From the NCBI GenBank assembly GCA_016218865.1, contig JACRCU010000354.1, forward strand, positions 1 through 40,375: a stretch of DNA of 40,375 bases, written 5' to 3'. A program made the position numbers and the translations under genes. This stretch comes from Deltaproteobacteria bacterium. Lineage in GTDB: Bacteria; Myxococcota_A; UBA9042. Under the pieces are notes generated by a model. It ran no database searches, had not been told where the DNA came from, and worked only from the letters and a program-made list of their open reading frames with translations. Shown here in pieces: positions 1 through 11,700 of the stretch (positions are counted from its first letter, which is position 1; every line of letters begins with the position of its first letter).

Positions 1-883
1 AGACCGGCGGGCGGAGAGTCCAACTGATACGGCTTCCGACATCGTGGGTCAACGGCAGGTCTTTGGTGGCCGACATATGGCAGGTGGCGCAGGTGGGGGC
101 GGCCGAGTAGTCCTCGCCCACGATCCACTTGGCCGAGTCCAGGTTCATCTTGCCCACGTTGGCGGCAAAGGCGATGCCGTGCTTGCTCTCTTCGTAGATC
201 TCCTTTTGCGGGTGGTCCGGGCCCAGGTGGCACTTGCCGCAAGTGTTGGGGTGGCGGGCCTGGGCGGCCGAGAAGTCATGGCGCATGTGGCACGAAGCGC
301 ACGAGCCCTCGCTGCCGTCGGGGTTCAGCCGGCCGACGCCGCTGTTGGGCCACGACGCCGCGTCGAGCTTGCCGTCCTTGACCTTGACCGGCGAGCCGTG
401 GCACTGCCAGCAACCATTGACGGCTGCAGCAGAATTGCCGCCAGGGAAGCCCGGGGTCTTGAAGGCGCGGTTGCCCTCGACCACTTCGGCCAGGGTGTTG
501 TCGAGCGAGCCGATGATCTGCCCGGCCTTGCTGTGGCGCGACCCGGCGAACTCCGCGACTTCGCGGGCGTGGCAGCGGCTGCAATCCTTGGGCGTGACGA
601 GCACCGAGATGGTGAAGCCGTTGTGGTCCAGAGCGTCCGCGTCGCCCTTCTCGGCGCGGTGGCACTCGTAGCAGCCGACGTTGGCGCGGTAGTGCTTGCT
701 CTGGCCCCACTGCTGGTACTGGGCCGGCGAGTCGTCTTTGTGGCAGCCGAGGCACTCCTTGGTCTCGGCCGTGATCGAGGTGGGCAGGCCGCTGGTGACG
801 GCGGGGCCGCGCGCGGGTGCGGGGCCGGCGGCAAAGGCGGTGCTGGCCATGCAAGTGAGCGTGAGTGCAACTAGAAATCGCAT
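1..883 (-). CDS. Multiheme cytochrome c, hydroxylamine oxidoreductase (HAO)-like family; 3' end truncated by window edge
   Basis: Open minus frame from ATG at 883 to the window edge, absent from the ORF track because it has no stop in the window. Reads MRFLVALTLTCMASTAFAAG...ECLGCHKDDSPAQYQQWGQSKHY...GCYECHRA...DCSRCH...GCWQCHGS...WPNSGVGRLNPDGSEGSCASCHMRHDFSAAQARHPNTCGKCHLGPDHPQKEIYEESKHGIAF...TCATCHMSAT. Seven CXXCH motifs and a signal peptide; text matches the HAO-like octaheme family. Confidence 0.85.
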   Translation of the reverse strand, partial: MRFLVALTLTCMASTAFAAGPAPARGPAVTSGLPTSITAETKECLGCHKDDSPAQYQQWGQSKHYRANVGCYECHRAEKGDADALDHNGFTISVLVTPKDCSRCHAREVAEFAGSRHSKAGQIIGSLDNTLAEVVEGNRAFKTPGFPGGNSAAAVNGCWQCHGSPVKVKDGKLDAASWPNSGVGRLNPDGSEGSCASCHMRHDFSAAQARHPNTCGKCHLGPDHPQKEIYEESKHGIAFAANVGKMNLDSAKWIVGEDYSAAPTCATCHMSATKDLPLTHDVGSRISWTLRPPV

Positions 884-899
884 GATGGAACTCCTTGCC

Positions 900-2219
900 T
901 TAGAAGGCCGTATTCAGCGTCAGGGCGCCGTAGTGCTCGGTCGTCAATTCCACAGTGTCGGCGTACTTCTTGATGCCGCGCATGGCCTCGCCGGGCAGGA
1001 ACATGCCGTACAGCAGGTGCAGCGAGGCGCCGGGCGCGAACTTCCACAGGGCGCGCACGTCCACTTCCTGGCCCACGTCGGTCTTGGGCTGCACGTCCTT
1101 GGCGTCGGTCAGGGCTTTGCCGGCCAGGGCGTGGCTGGCGAACATATGGAAGTCCACGCCCACGCTCAGGTCCTTGAGCGGAGTCGCCGCCAGGGTGACG
1201 CCAAAGTCGCGCAGGCCGCGGTTGGCGGTGTGCTTGGGGATGTTCAGGAACAGGTCGACTTCGCCGTAGAACTTGTGGTTGGTGGCGTACAGGGTGTCGA
1301 AGGCGTTCTCGGCGTTGCCGTCGCCCGAGACCTCGTCGAAGAACAGACCCACGGTGGGGGTGGCGACCACCGGCAGACCGTAGGCCAGGCGCGCGGTGCC
1401 CAGCCAGGCGCTGATGTCCTTGGCGCCCATGTGGCCGAACTGCTGATAGAACTCGGCGCTGTACGTCAGGCCGGCCGCCTTGCCATCGGCGTAGAGGCCG
1501 GCGGTGTGGCGCAGCTCGTTGCTGGTGGCGACCGCGCTGTCGTTCTTGCGCGCCAGCCACAGCAGCGAGACCCGCGCGGCGTCGCTCACGGCGTAGCGCC
1601 CGTGCAGGCCGCCGAACCAGATGTCGCCCGCCGACACGCCCACGTGGCCGTCGGCGTCGCCCATGTCGCGCTCGGTCAGGACCGTGGCGATCGCGCTGAC
1701 GTCGAGCGGGCCCTGGTTCCAGCGGAGGCGCGCACCGTCGAAGCGCCGCGCCCGCTGCACCCAGTCCAGGGCGCCCACCAGGCGCTGGGCGTCCAGGTTG
1801 ATTTCCTGGCGCCCGGCCTGCAGGGTCAGCTGGGGCATGCCCAGCGGAATCAGGACATAGGCCTCGTGGATGTCCATGCCCATGGCGGTGGTGGTCTGGG
1901 TGCCGCCGCCCAGCGGATCGGTCTCTTCGCCCCACACCCGCGTGTCCTGGAAGCGCAGCACCAGCTTGGGGCCGCCCGCGCGCTCGGCCGTGACGCCCAG
2001 GCGCGCCCGGTGCGACAGCCACTCGCGCTCCAGCGCCTCGGTGCCCTTGACGTCCTTGCCGCTGTCGACCTGGCCGCGCAGCCGGTACTGGCCGTCGAAG
2101 CCCAGGCGCCAATCAGACGACTCGATAGTCGGATGATTCTCCGCAGCCGCAGTCCCGGCCGCAGCAGCACTGACCGCGATGGCCATAAGTAGCATCCGTA
2201 CATTGCTAGAAGTTCTCAT
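900..2219 (-). CDS. Outer-membrane beta-barrel porin (alginate-export-like)
   Basis: ORF 900..2306; likely start MRTSSNVRMLLMAIAVSAAAAGTAAAENHP (signal peptide) at 2219. Body has amphipathic strand repeats (WRLGFDGQYRLRGQVDSG..., LQAGRQEINLDAQRLVG) and ends LNTAF with a C-terminal Phe. Confidence 0.75.
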   Translation of the reverse strand: MRTSSNVRMLLMAIAVSAAAAGTAAAENHPTIESSDWRLGFDGQYRLRGQVDSGKDVKGTEALEREWLSHRARLGVTAERAGGPKLVLRFQDTRVWGEETDPLGGGTQTTTAMGMDIHEAYVLIPLGMPQLTLQAGRQEINLDAQRLVGALDWVQRARRFDGARLRWNQGPLDVSAIATVLTERDMGDADGHVGVSAGDIWFGGLHGRYAVSDAARVSLLWLARKNDSAVATSNELRHTAGLYADGKAAGLTYSAEFYQQFGHMGAKDISAWLGTARLAYGLPVVATPTVGLFFDEVSGDGNAENAFDTLYATNHKFYGEVDLFLNIPKHTANRGLRDFGVTLAATPLKDLSVGVDFHMFASHALAGKALTDAKDVQPKTDVGQEVDVRALWKFAPGASLHLLYGMFLPGEAMRGIKKYADTVELTTEHYGALTLNTAF

Positions 2220-2600
2220 GTTTATCCTTGGTTCTGGTTCTGCAGATGGCGTCCAGCTCTCCCCCTGGGCCAAGTGCATGCTCGCGCTGGTTGCTCGGCA
2301 GGGCAAGAAGTCAATGGATATGAGAATCCATAATATGTCACAGAATTGTCAGAGATGGCCGGCCGAAGTTGAGGTGGGTCAGTTGTGGCCGGGCTCGGCC
2401 GGTGCCCGCACGGGACCGATCCCGACCGAGATCAGCCGACTGTGGGGCGGACTGCGGCGGTTGGTCGGCGGCCAAGCTGCGGGCCGGCCGCGACGGGGCC
2501 GTGACACAAGCGCGGGACGGTCAATCCGGCGTGATTCGTCGTTGTTGCATCGGGTGGCTGCGCCCGTCGGTGGCTGGTGTGACCTGCGTCAACCCGGGGC

Positions 2601-2614
2601 TTGACCCCGATCAA
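2601..2614. promoter_or_regulatory. Candidate FNR/DNR-type (CRP-FNR superfamily) binding site
   Basis: TTGACCCCGATCAA against consensus TTGAT-N4-ATCAA: 9 of 10 half-site positions. Lies in the divergent intergenic region, about 150-175 bp upstream of the giant cytochrome. Confidence 0.4.
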
Positions 2615-2759
2615 GGATGCAGCTTGCCGGTCGGAGCATGTTGTGTACGCGGCCCGCGCTCGGGGGAGATCGGACCGCGGTTCCAGGTCATCCATTCTCA
2701 CCCGTCGAATGTTCGCGCCACCGCCCCCGCCTGGCCGCGGCACCGACGCAGAGTGAACC

Positions 2760-5700
2760 ATGCAACGGCCAGCCCGAATGTCCACGCTGAATTCATTGAA
2801 TTGCCACGCATATCTCTGGCGCGGCTTGGCTCTGCTGGGTGGATGGGCGCTGGTGGCCAGCCTTGCCGCCTGCGGCGACAACTTGGCGACCGACGAGCCG
2901 AGCCAGAGCGCCAAGGCGGACGCCAAGGACGACTCGAGCGTGGGCCTGGCCGATGCGCACGCGGACGCGGACGACGTCGGTGCGGCCGACGCCAGCCAGG
3001 GCGATGGCGTGGCGGGCGACGGCCAGGTCGGCGACGGTCAGGTGGGCGACGGGCAAGTCAGTGAAGTCGCAGATGAAGATGGGCAGGCAGACGGCGCCGA
3101 CCAACTCGACGCCGCCGCCGACGACGACGCCGCCGACGCCGCCGACGACGACGCCGCGGATGGCGACGCTGGCGAAGACACCGACGACGGCAAGGATGGC
3201 ATAGGTCCGCTGCCCGATCTGCCGATCTGGCCCGACACCGCGGTCGACGATCAAACCCAGCAGCCCGACGAGACCGTCGCCGATGCCGCCGCCCCCAGCG
3301 ACACCGAGCCGGCCGACGTGGCCGTGACCGACACCGTGGACGACGTGGCGACCCCCGACGCCGCGGCCGACGCGGGCGCCGCAGACGCAGCCGCCGACAC
3401 GGGCGGCGACACCGCGACCCAGGATGCCGGCAGCGATGCCAAGCCCTTCGAGCCGCCGCCAATCGACTGGGCGCCCGTGTGCTTCTACTGCCACGGCGAC
3501 GCCGCCCTGAAGACCCCGGCGCCGCCAGTGGACACCAAGGGCCAGGTCGACACCAAGCAACACGGCGTGGGCGCGCATGCCTCGCACGTGGGCGTGGCCA
3601 ATTGGCACAAGACCGTGGCGTGCGCCGAGTGCCACAAGGTGCCCAAAGTGTTCCTGGATCCCGATACGCCCAGCCACCTCAACGGGGCCACCGACCTCAT
3701 GTGGGGTCCGCTGGCCAAGCAAGGCGACTACAACTTTGGCGACCTGGCCTGTGGCAACACCTACTGCCACGGCGCCAGCCTGAAGCCGGACTTTGCCGGC
3801 GAGACCACAGTCCGCAAGCCAACTTGGACCACCCTGGACGGCAGCCAGGAAGCCTGCGGCAGCGCTTGCCACACCAACCCGCCCGGCGGCGCCCACCCAC
3901 CCGGCAAGGCCTGCCAGCTCTGCCACACTGCAGCGCTCAAGAGCTACGACGCCGCCGCCAAGACCGCGGTGTGGAACAACGCCAACTTGCACATCGACGG
4001 CAAGGTCGACGTGGAATTGGGCGCCACCTGCACCAGCTGCCACGGCGACCCCGCCAGCAAGAACCCGGCGCCACCGCTGGGCACCAAGGGCGAGACCAAG
4101 ACCAGCGACGTGGCCGTAGGCGCCCACGCCAAGCACCTGCAGGGCGGCACCCAAGGAAGCACCTGGCACCGCGCCGTGCAGTGCCGCGACTGCCACACCG
4201 TGCCCGTGCAGATTCCCCATGCCAACGGCGCGGTGGAGCTGAATTGGAGCCCGGTCGCCGCCTCGGGGGGCACCATCGGCACCTGGGACGAGGCGAACTC
4301 GGCCTGCGCCAACACGTGGTGCCACGGCGGCAACCAGGTCGGCGCCAAGGCCGGCGGCACGACCAACACCAAGCCGGTCTGGACCAAGGTCGACGGCAGC
4401 CAGGCCGCCTGTGGCACAACGTGTCACACCAACCCGCCGGGCGGCATGCACCCCAAGGCGAGCAACTGCGCGGCCTGCCACGGCCCCGTGATCGCCAGCT
4501 ACGACCCGACCAGCGGCGTGGCCAGCTGGGCCAACGCCAACCTGCACGTCGACGGCAAGGTCGACACCGCCAACCTGGGCTGCACCACCTGCCACGGCGA
4601 CGAGGCCACCAAGAACCCCGCGCCGCCCAAGGGCACCCAGGGCGAGACGGCCACCACCTCGCCTGCGGTGGGCGCACATGCCGCGCACTTGGGCGCCAGC
4701 GCCTGGCACCGCGCCGGCGAGTGCACCGACTGCCACAGCGTGCCGTCGGACCCGATGCACGCCAACGACAAGGTCGAGCTGAACTGGGGCGCGCTGGCCA
4801 AGACCAGCGGCGCCAAGCCGGATTTCGACGCCGCCAAGCTGACTTGCAACGCCAGCTACTGCCACGGCGCCACGCTGGAGCCGGCCAAGTCGGGCGGCAC
4901 CGTGATGCGCCAGCCGCAGTGGACCAAGGTCGACGGCAGCCAGGACACTTGTGGCACCACGTGTCACACCAACCCGCCCGGCGCCGGCCACCCCGCCAGC
5001 ACCGCCTGCGGCACCTGCCACGGCGACGTCGTCAAGACCTTCGACCCCGCCAGCGGCCAGACCACCTGGACCAACGCGGCCTTGCACATCGACGGCAAGC
5101 TGCAGATCGCCAGCATGGATTGCACCACCTGCCACGGCGACAAGGTGAGCAACAACCCCGCGCCGCCCAAAGGCAGCAAGGGCGAGACCGCCACCACCGC
5201 CCGCGCCGTCGGCGCCCACGCCGCCCACCTGACCGCCGCCGACTGGCACCGCGACACCGCCTGCACCGACTGCCACGCCGTGCCCAAGAGCAACCTGCAC
5301 AGCGACGGCACCGTGGACCTGGCCTGGGGCGCGCTCGCCCAGAGCGGCGGCGCTCAGACTACCTGGGATACCAATAAGTTGCAGTGCTCGGGCAACTACT
5401 GCCACGGCGCCACCCTGGCCCCGGCCAAGACCGGCGGCAGCAAGCTGGCGGCGCCCACCTGGACCACGGTGGACAACAGCCAGGACAAGTGCGGCGCGAC
5501 CTGCCACACCAACCCGCCCGGCGGCAAGCACGCCCAGGTCGACAACTGCCAGGCCTGCCACGGCGCGGTGATCAAGGCCTGGAACGCGACCACCGGCGTC
5601 GCCACCTGGCAGAACGGCAAGCTCCACGTCGACGGCACCGTGCAAGTGGCCAACGCCGACTGCACCACCTGCCACGGCGACGCCACCACCAAGAACCCCG

Positions 5701-8700
5701 CGCCGCCCAAGGGCACCAAGGGCGAGACCGCCACCACCACCGCCGCCGTCGGCGCCCACACCGCCCACCTTGGCACCAGCACCTGGCACCGCGCCGGGCA
5801 GTGCACCGACTGCCACGCCGTGCCGACCCAGATGAGCCACGCCGACAGCAAGATCGACTTTGCCTGGGGTTCGCTGACCCAGACCGGCGGCACCAGCACC
5901 AACTTTGACCTGACCGCGCTGAGCTGCACCGGCTCGTACTGCCACGGCGCCACCCTGGGCCCGGCCAAGAGCGGCGGCACCACCATGGTCAAGCCGACCT
6001 GGAACAAGGTCGACGGCAGCCAGGCCGCCTGTGGCACGACGTGTCACACCAACCCGCCCGGCGGCGGCCACTCGCCCAGCACGGCGTGCGCCACCTGCCA
6101 CACCGACGTGATCAAGAGCTACGACGCCGCCACCGGCCAGGCCACCTGGGCCAACGCGGCCCTGCACGTGGACGGCAAGGTGCAAGTGGCCGGCATGGAC
6201 TGCACCACCTGCCACGGCGACGCCACCACCAAGAACCCCGCGCCGCCCAAGGGCAGCAAGGGCGAGACCGCCACCACCGCCCGCGCCGTCGGCGCCCACG
6301 CCGCCCACCTGACCGCCGCCGACTGGCACCGCGACACCCTGTGCACCGACTGCCACAGCGTGCCCAGCAGCAACCTGCACAGCAACAACCAGGTCGACCT
6401 GGCCTGGGGCGCAGTCGCGCAAAGCAGTGGCGCCAAGACCACTTGGGACACCACCAAGCTGCAGTGCTCGGGCAACTACTGCCACGGCGCCACCCTGGCC
6501 CCGGCCAAGACCGGCGGCAGCAAGCTGGCGGCGCCCACCTGGACCACGGTAGACAACAGCCAGGACAAGTGCGGCTCGACCTGCCACACCAACCCGCCCG
6601 GCGGCGGCCACGCGCACGTCGACAACTGCCAGGCCTGCCACGGCGAGGTGATCAAGGCTTGGAACCCCAGCACCGGCGTCGCCACCTGGCAGAACGGCAA
6701 GCTCCACGTCGACGGCACTATCCAGGTCGGCAATGCCGACTGCACCACCTGCCACGGCGACGCGGCGACCAACAACCCCGCGCCGCCCAAGGGCACCAAG
6801 GGCGAGACGGCCACCACCGCCGCCGCGGTCGGCGCCCACCGCGTCCACCTGGGTGCGACCACCTGGCACCGCGCAGGCCAGTGCACCGACTGCCATACCA
6901 TCCCGACCTCGATGAGCCACGCCAACAACGTGTTGGACCTGGCCTGGGGCTCGCTGACCCAGACCGGCGGCGCCAACACCAATTTCGAGCCGTCGACACT
7001 GGGTTGCACCGGCTCGTACTGCCACGGCGCCACCCTGATGCCCGCCAAGGCCGGCGGCACCACCCTGGCCAAGCCGATCTGGAACAAGGTCGACGGCAGC
7101 CAGGACGCCTGCGGCTCGACCTGCCACACCAACCCGCCCGGCGGCAGCCACCCGGCCAGCACCGCCTGCGCCACCTGCCACGGCGCCAGCATCAAGACCT
7201 TTGACGCCGCCACCGGTCAGGCCACCTGGACCAACGCCAATTTGCACGTCAACGGCAAGGTCGAGCTGTCGCAGCTCGCCTGCACCAGCTGCCACGGCGA
7301 TCCGGTCACCGGCGCCGCCAACCCGCCGCTGGGCACGCAAGGCCAGACCCAGACGACGCAAAAGGCCGTGGGCGCCCACCAGGCCCACCTGGGCAGCGGC
7401 GGCTGGCACCGCGCCGGCCAGTGCGCCGACTGCCACACCGTGCCGACCTCGATGACCCACACCGACGGCAAGGTCGACCTGGCCTGGAGCAGCCTGGCCC
7501 AGACCGGCACCGCCAACCCCACCTGGGACGGCAGCGCCGCCACCTGCAGCGGGAACTACTGCCACGGCAGCACCCTGGCCCCGGCCAAGACCGGCGGCCA
7601 GGTCCAGCGCACCCCCGCCTGGACCAAGGTCGACGGCAGCCAGGACGCTTGTGGCACAACGTGTCACACCAACCCGCCGGGCGCCAGCCACCCCAAGAGC
7701 GCCACCTGCAACCTGTGCCACGACGCGGTGATCAGCAGCTTCGACCCCGCCAAGAACACCGCGGTGTGGAAGAACCCGCTGCTGCACGTCAACGGCAACA
7801 TCGAGGTCAAAGCGCTGGATTGCACCACCTGCCACGGCGACGCGACCAGCAAGAACCCGGCGCCGCCCGTGGACACGCTGGGCAACACGGCCACCACCGC
7901 CGCCGGCGTGGGCGCGCACGCTCAGCACCTGGGCGCCAGCACCTGGCACCGCGCCGGTCAGTGCGCCGACTGCCACACCGCGCCCACCTCGAACCTGCAC
8001 GCCAACGGTGCGCTGGATCTGGCCTGGGGCACGGTGCCGCTGAGCGACGCCGCCAAGCCGGCCTACGACCAGTCGATCCTGACCTGCACCGGCTCGTACT
8101 GCCACGGCACCACCCTGATGGGCGCCAAGAGCGGCGGCGGCACCAACCGCCAGCCGATCTGGAACGTGGTCAACAACACCTTCGACGCCTGCGGCAGCAC
8201 CTGCCACACCAACCCGCCCGGCGGCACCCACCCGGCCAGCGCGGCGTGCGCCACCTGCCATCCGGCCACCATCGCCGCGTACAACGCCACCACAAACGTC
8301 GCCACCTTCAAAGACGCGACCTTGCACATCAACGGCAAGGTCGACGTGGTCGGCCTGGCCTGCACCACCTGCCACGGCGACGCCGCCAGCAACAACCCGG
8401 CGCCGCCGCTGGGCACCAAGGGCGAGACCGCCACCACCACCAAGGCCGTGGGCGCCCACGCCAAGCACGGCGGCAGCAGCACTTGGCACCGCGACGTGGC
8501 CTGCACCGACTGCCACAGCGTCCCCGCGTCGATGACCCACAGCAACGGCAGCGTGGACCTGAGCTGGAGCAGCGTGGCCAGCGCCGACCAGAGCGTGCCG
8601 GCGTGGAACAGCGCGACCACCACCTGCTCGGGCAACTACTGCCACGGCAGCAGCTTGCTGGGCGCCAAGGCCGGCGGCACCGTGATGCGCACGCCCGTTT

Positions 8701-11700
8701 GGACCAAGGTCGACGGCAGCCAGGCCGCTTGTGGCACAACGTGTCACACGCTGCCGCCCGGCGGTACCCACCCGCAAAACAACCAGTGCGCCACCTGCCA
8801 CACCACCGTGATCGCCAGCAACGACCCGGCCACCACCCCGGTCAAGTGGGCCGACCGCAAGCTGCACATCGACGGCAAGATCGATGTGGGTACGCTGACG
8901 TGCACCAGCTGCCACGGCGACAAGGCCAGCAACAACCCGGCGCCGCCGGTCGGCACCAAGGGCGAGACGGCCACCAGCAGCGTCGCCGTCGGCGCGCACG
9001 CCCAGCACCTGGGTGCCAGCAGCTCGCACCGCCCCGGCCAGTGCACCGACTGCCACGTGGTACCCGTGTCACTGCAACACGGCAACGGGACTACTGAAAT
9101 GACCTGGGGCGCCCTGCCCAAGACCGCCAGCCAGACGCCGCTGTGGGACAAGACCACCGCCACCTGCGCCGGCAACTACTGCCACGGCACCAGCCTGGAG
9201 CCCGCCAAGGCCGGCGGCACCACCATGCGCACGCCCAAGTGGACCCAGGTCGACGGCAGCCAGGGCAAGTGCGGCAGCACCTGTCACACCAACCCGCCCG
9301 GCGGCCCGCACCCGGCCAGCGACAAGTGCGCAATGTGCCACAGCGCCGTGATCAGCGGCTACGACACGGCGGCGGCCACGGCGACCTGGAAGGATCCGGG
9401 CTTGCACGTGGACGGCACCCTGCAGGTGACCACCTTGACCTGCACCAGCTGCCACGGCACCGCCAGCACCAACGACCCGATGCCGCCCAAGGGCACGCTA
9501 GGCGAGACCGCCACCACCACCAAGGCGGTCGGCGCACACAAGCAGCACCTGGGCTCCAGCGCCTGGCACCGCGCCGGCGCGTGCGTCGACTGCCACACCG
9601 TGCCGACCTCGCAGACCCACACCAACAACACCGTGGATCTGGCGTGGGGCAGCGTGGCCACCGCCGGCACCGCCCAGCCGGCCTGGAACACCACCGCCGC
9701 CACCTGCTCGGGCAACTGGTGCCACGGCGGCAAGCTGCCTGGCGCCAACGCCGGCGGCACCGTGATGCAGACGCCCAAGTGGACCCTGGTCGACGGCAGC
9801 CAGGCGGCCTGTGGCACCACGTGTCACACCAACCCGCCCGGCGGCAGCCACCCGCAGAGCACCAACTGCAACCTGTGCCACGCCGGCGTGATTGCCAGCT
9901 ACGACGCCAACGCCAAGACCGCGGTGTGGAAGAACGCGACCCTGCACGTCGACGGCAACGTGGACGTGGTGGGCATGAGCTGCACCAGCTGCCACGGCGA
10001 TGCGGCGGCCAACGATCCGTCGCCGCCGCTGGGCACCAAGGGCGAGACCCAGACCACCCAGGTCGCGGTCGGCGCGCACGCCCAGCACATGGGCCCGTCG
10101 AACTGGCGCGGCGCAGTGCTGTGCAGCGACTGCCACACGGTGCCGACGTCGATGACCCACACCAACGGCACCGTCGACGTCAACTTTGCCGGCCTGTCCG
10201 TGGCCGACACCGCCAACCCGACCTGGAGCAAGAGCACCGTCACCTGCAGCGGCAGCTACTGCCACGGCGCCACCCTGATGCCGGCGGCGACCGGCGGCAC
10301 GGTCAACCACAACCCGCTGTGGACCAAGGTCGACGGCAGCCAAGACGCCTGCGGCAGCACCTGCCACACCAACCCGCCGGGCGGCACTCACCCGCCGAAC
10401 ACCGCCTGCAACCTGTGCCACAACCAGGTGATCGGCGGCTACGACGCGGCGGCCAAGACCGCGACCTGGGCCGACCCGACCCTGCACATCAACGGCAAGG
10501 TCGAGGTCAAGACCCTGACCTGCACCAGCTGCCACGGCGACACCGCCAGCAACAACCCCGCGCCGCCGCTGGGCACCAAGGGCGAGACCCAGACCAGTCA
10601 GGCCGCTGTGGGCGCCCATGCCCAGCACCTGGCCACCAGCACCTGGCACCGCAACGGCCAGTGCACCGACTGCCACAGCGTGCCGGTCTCGGTCGGCCAC
10701 GCCAACGGCAGCACCGACTTCAGCTGGGGCGGGCCGTCTGCGCTCAATGGCGCCAACCCGCAGTTCGCGGCCGGCAACGTGAGCTGCAGCGGCGCCTACT
10801 GCCACGGCAACACCCTGTACGGGCCCAAGCCCGGCGGCTCGGTCGCGCGCACGCCGGTGTGGACCACCGTCAACGGCAGCTGGGACGCTTGTGGCACGAC
10901 GTGTCACACCCTGCCGCCGGCGGCGCCGCACCCGCAGAACGAGAACTGCGCGCAGTGCCACGCTGCGGTGGTGACGTCGATCGTCTTGGGCACGCCGCCC
11001 ACGGTGGTGTGGCAGGATGCGCAGTTGCACATCGACGGCAAGATCGACACCGGCACCGTGACCTGCACCAGCTGTCACGGCGACAAGGTGGCCAACAACC
11101 CGGCGCCGCCGATCGGCAGCAAGGGCGAGACCCAGACCACCCAGAAGGCGGTCGGCGCGCACGCGGTGCACCTGGCGGCGGGCTCGACCTGGCACCGCGA
11201 CGGCCAGTGCACCGACTGCCACACGGTACCGGTCTCGATGACCCACGCCAACGGCACCAGCGACCTGAACTGGAGCGCGCCCAGCAACGTCGGCAACCTG
11301 TCGCCGAGCTACGCCATCGACGCCAAGTGCAGCAACAACTGGTGCCACGGCTCGGGCCTGGGCGCGGCCAAGACCGGGGGCACGCTGAACCGCACGCCGT
11401 TGTGGACCCAGGTCGACGGTACGCAGGACGCTTGTGGCACAACGTGTCACACCAACCCGCCCGGCGGCGGCCACGTGGCCCACACCGACTGCACCATCTG
11501 CCACACCGCGGTGGTGGCGGCCTTCAACCCGGCCAACAACGCCACCACCTGGACGGACCGCACGCTGCACGTCAATGGTGTCAAGGAGTCGAACAAGTAT
11601 CACGACTTGGGTGGCTGGACCACGCCGAAGTTCGGCACCAACCACCACGGCAGCAACTACTTCGTGCGCAACCAGCAGCGCGACGAGCACAACGTGTCCT

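Noticed and set aside
696-2192. 498-aa plus ORF opposite the porin
   Set aside because: Antisense to a signal-peptide-bearing porin; Ala/Gly/His-rich shadow text.
2793-9056. 2087-aa minus-strand ORF antisense to the giant cytochrome
   Set aside because: Ala/Gly/Val-dominated text with no domain; it is the periodic antisense shadow of the 540-bp repeats in GC-rich codons. The plus frame carries all haem motifs.
3480-11603. Regular spacing considered as a CRISPR-like array
   Set aside because: Period is 540 bp and fully coding; no short direct repeats with unique spacers.
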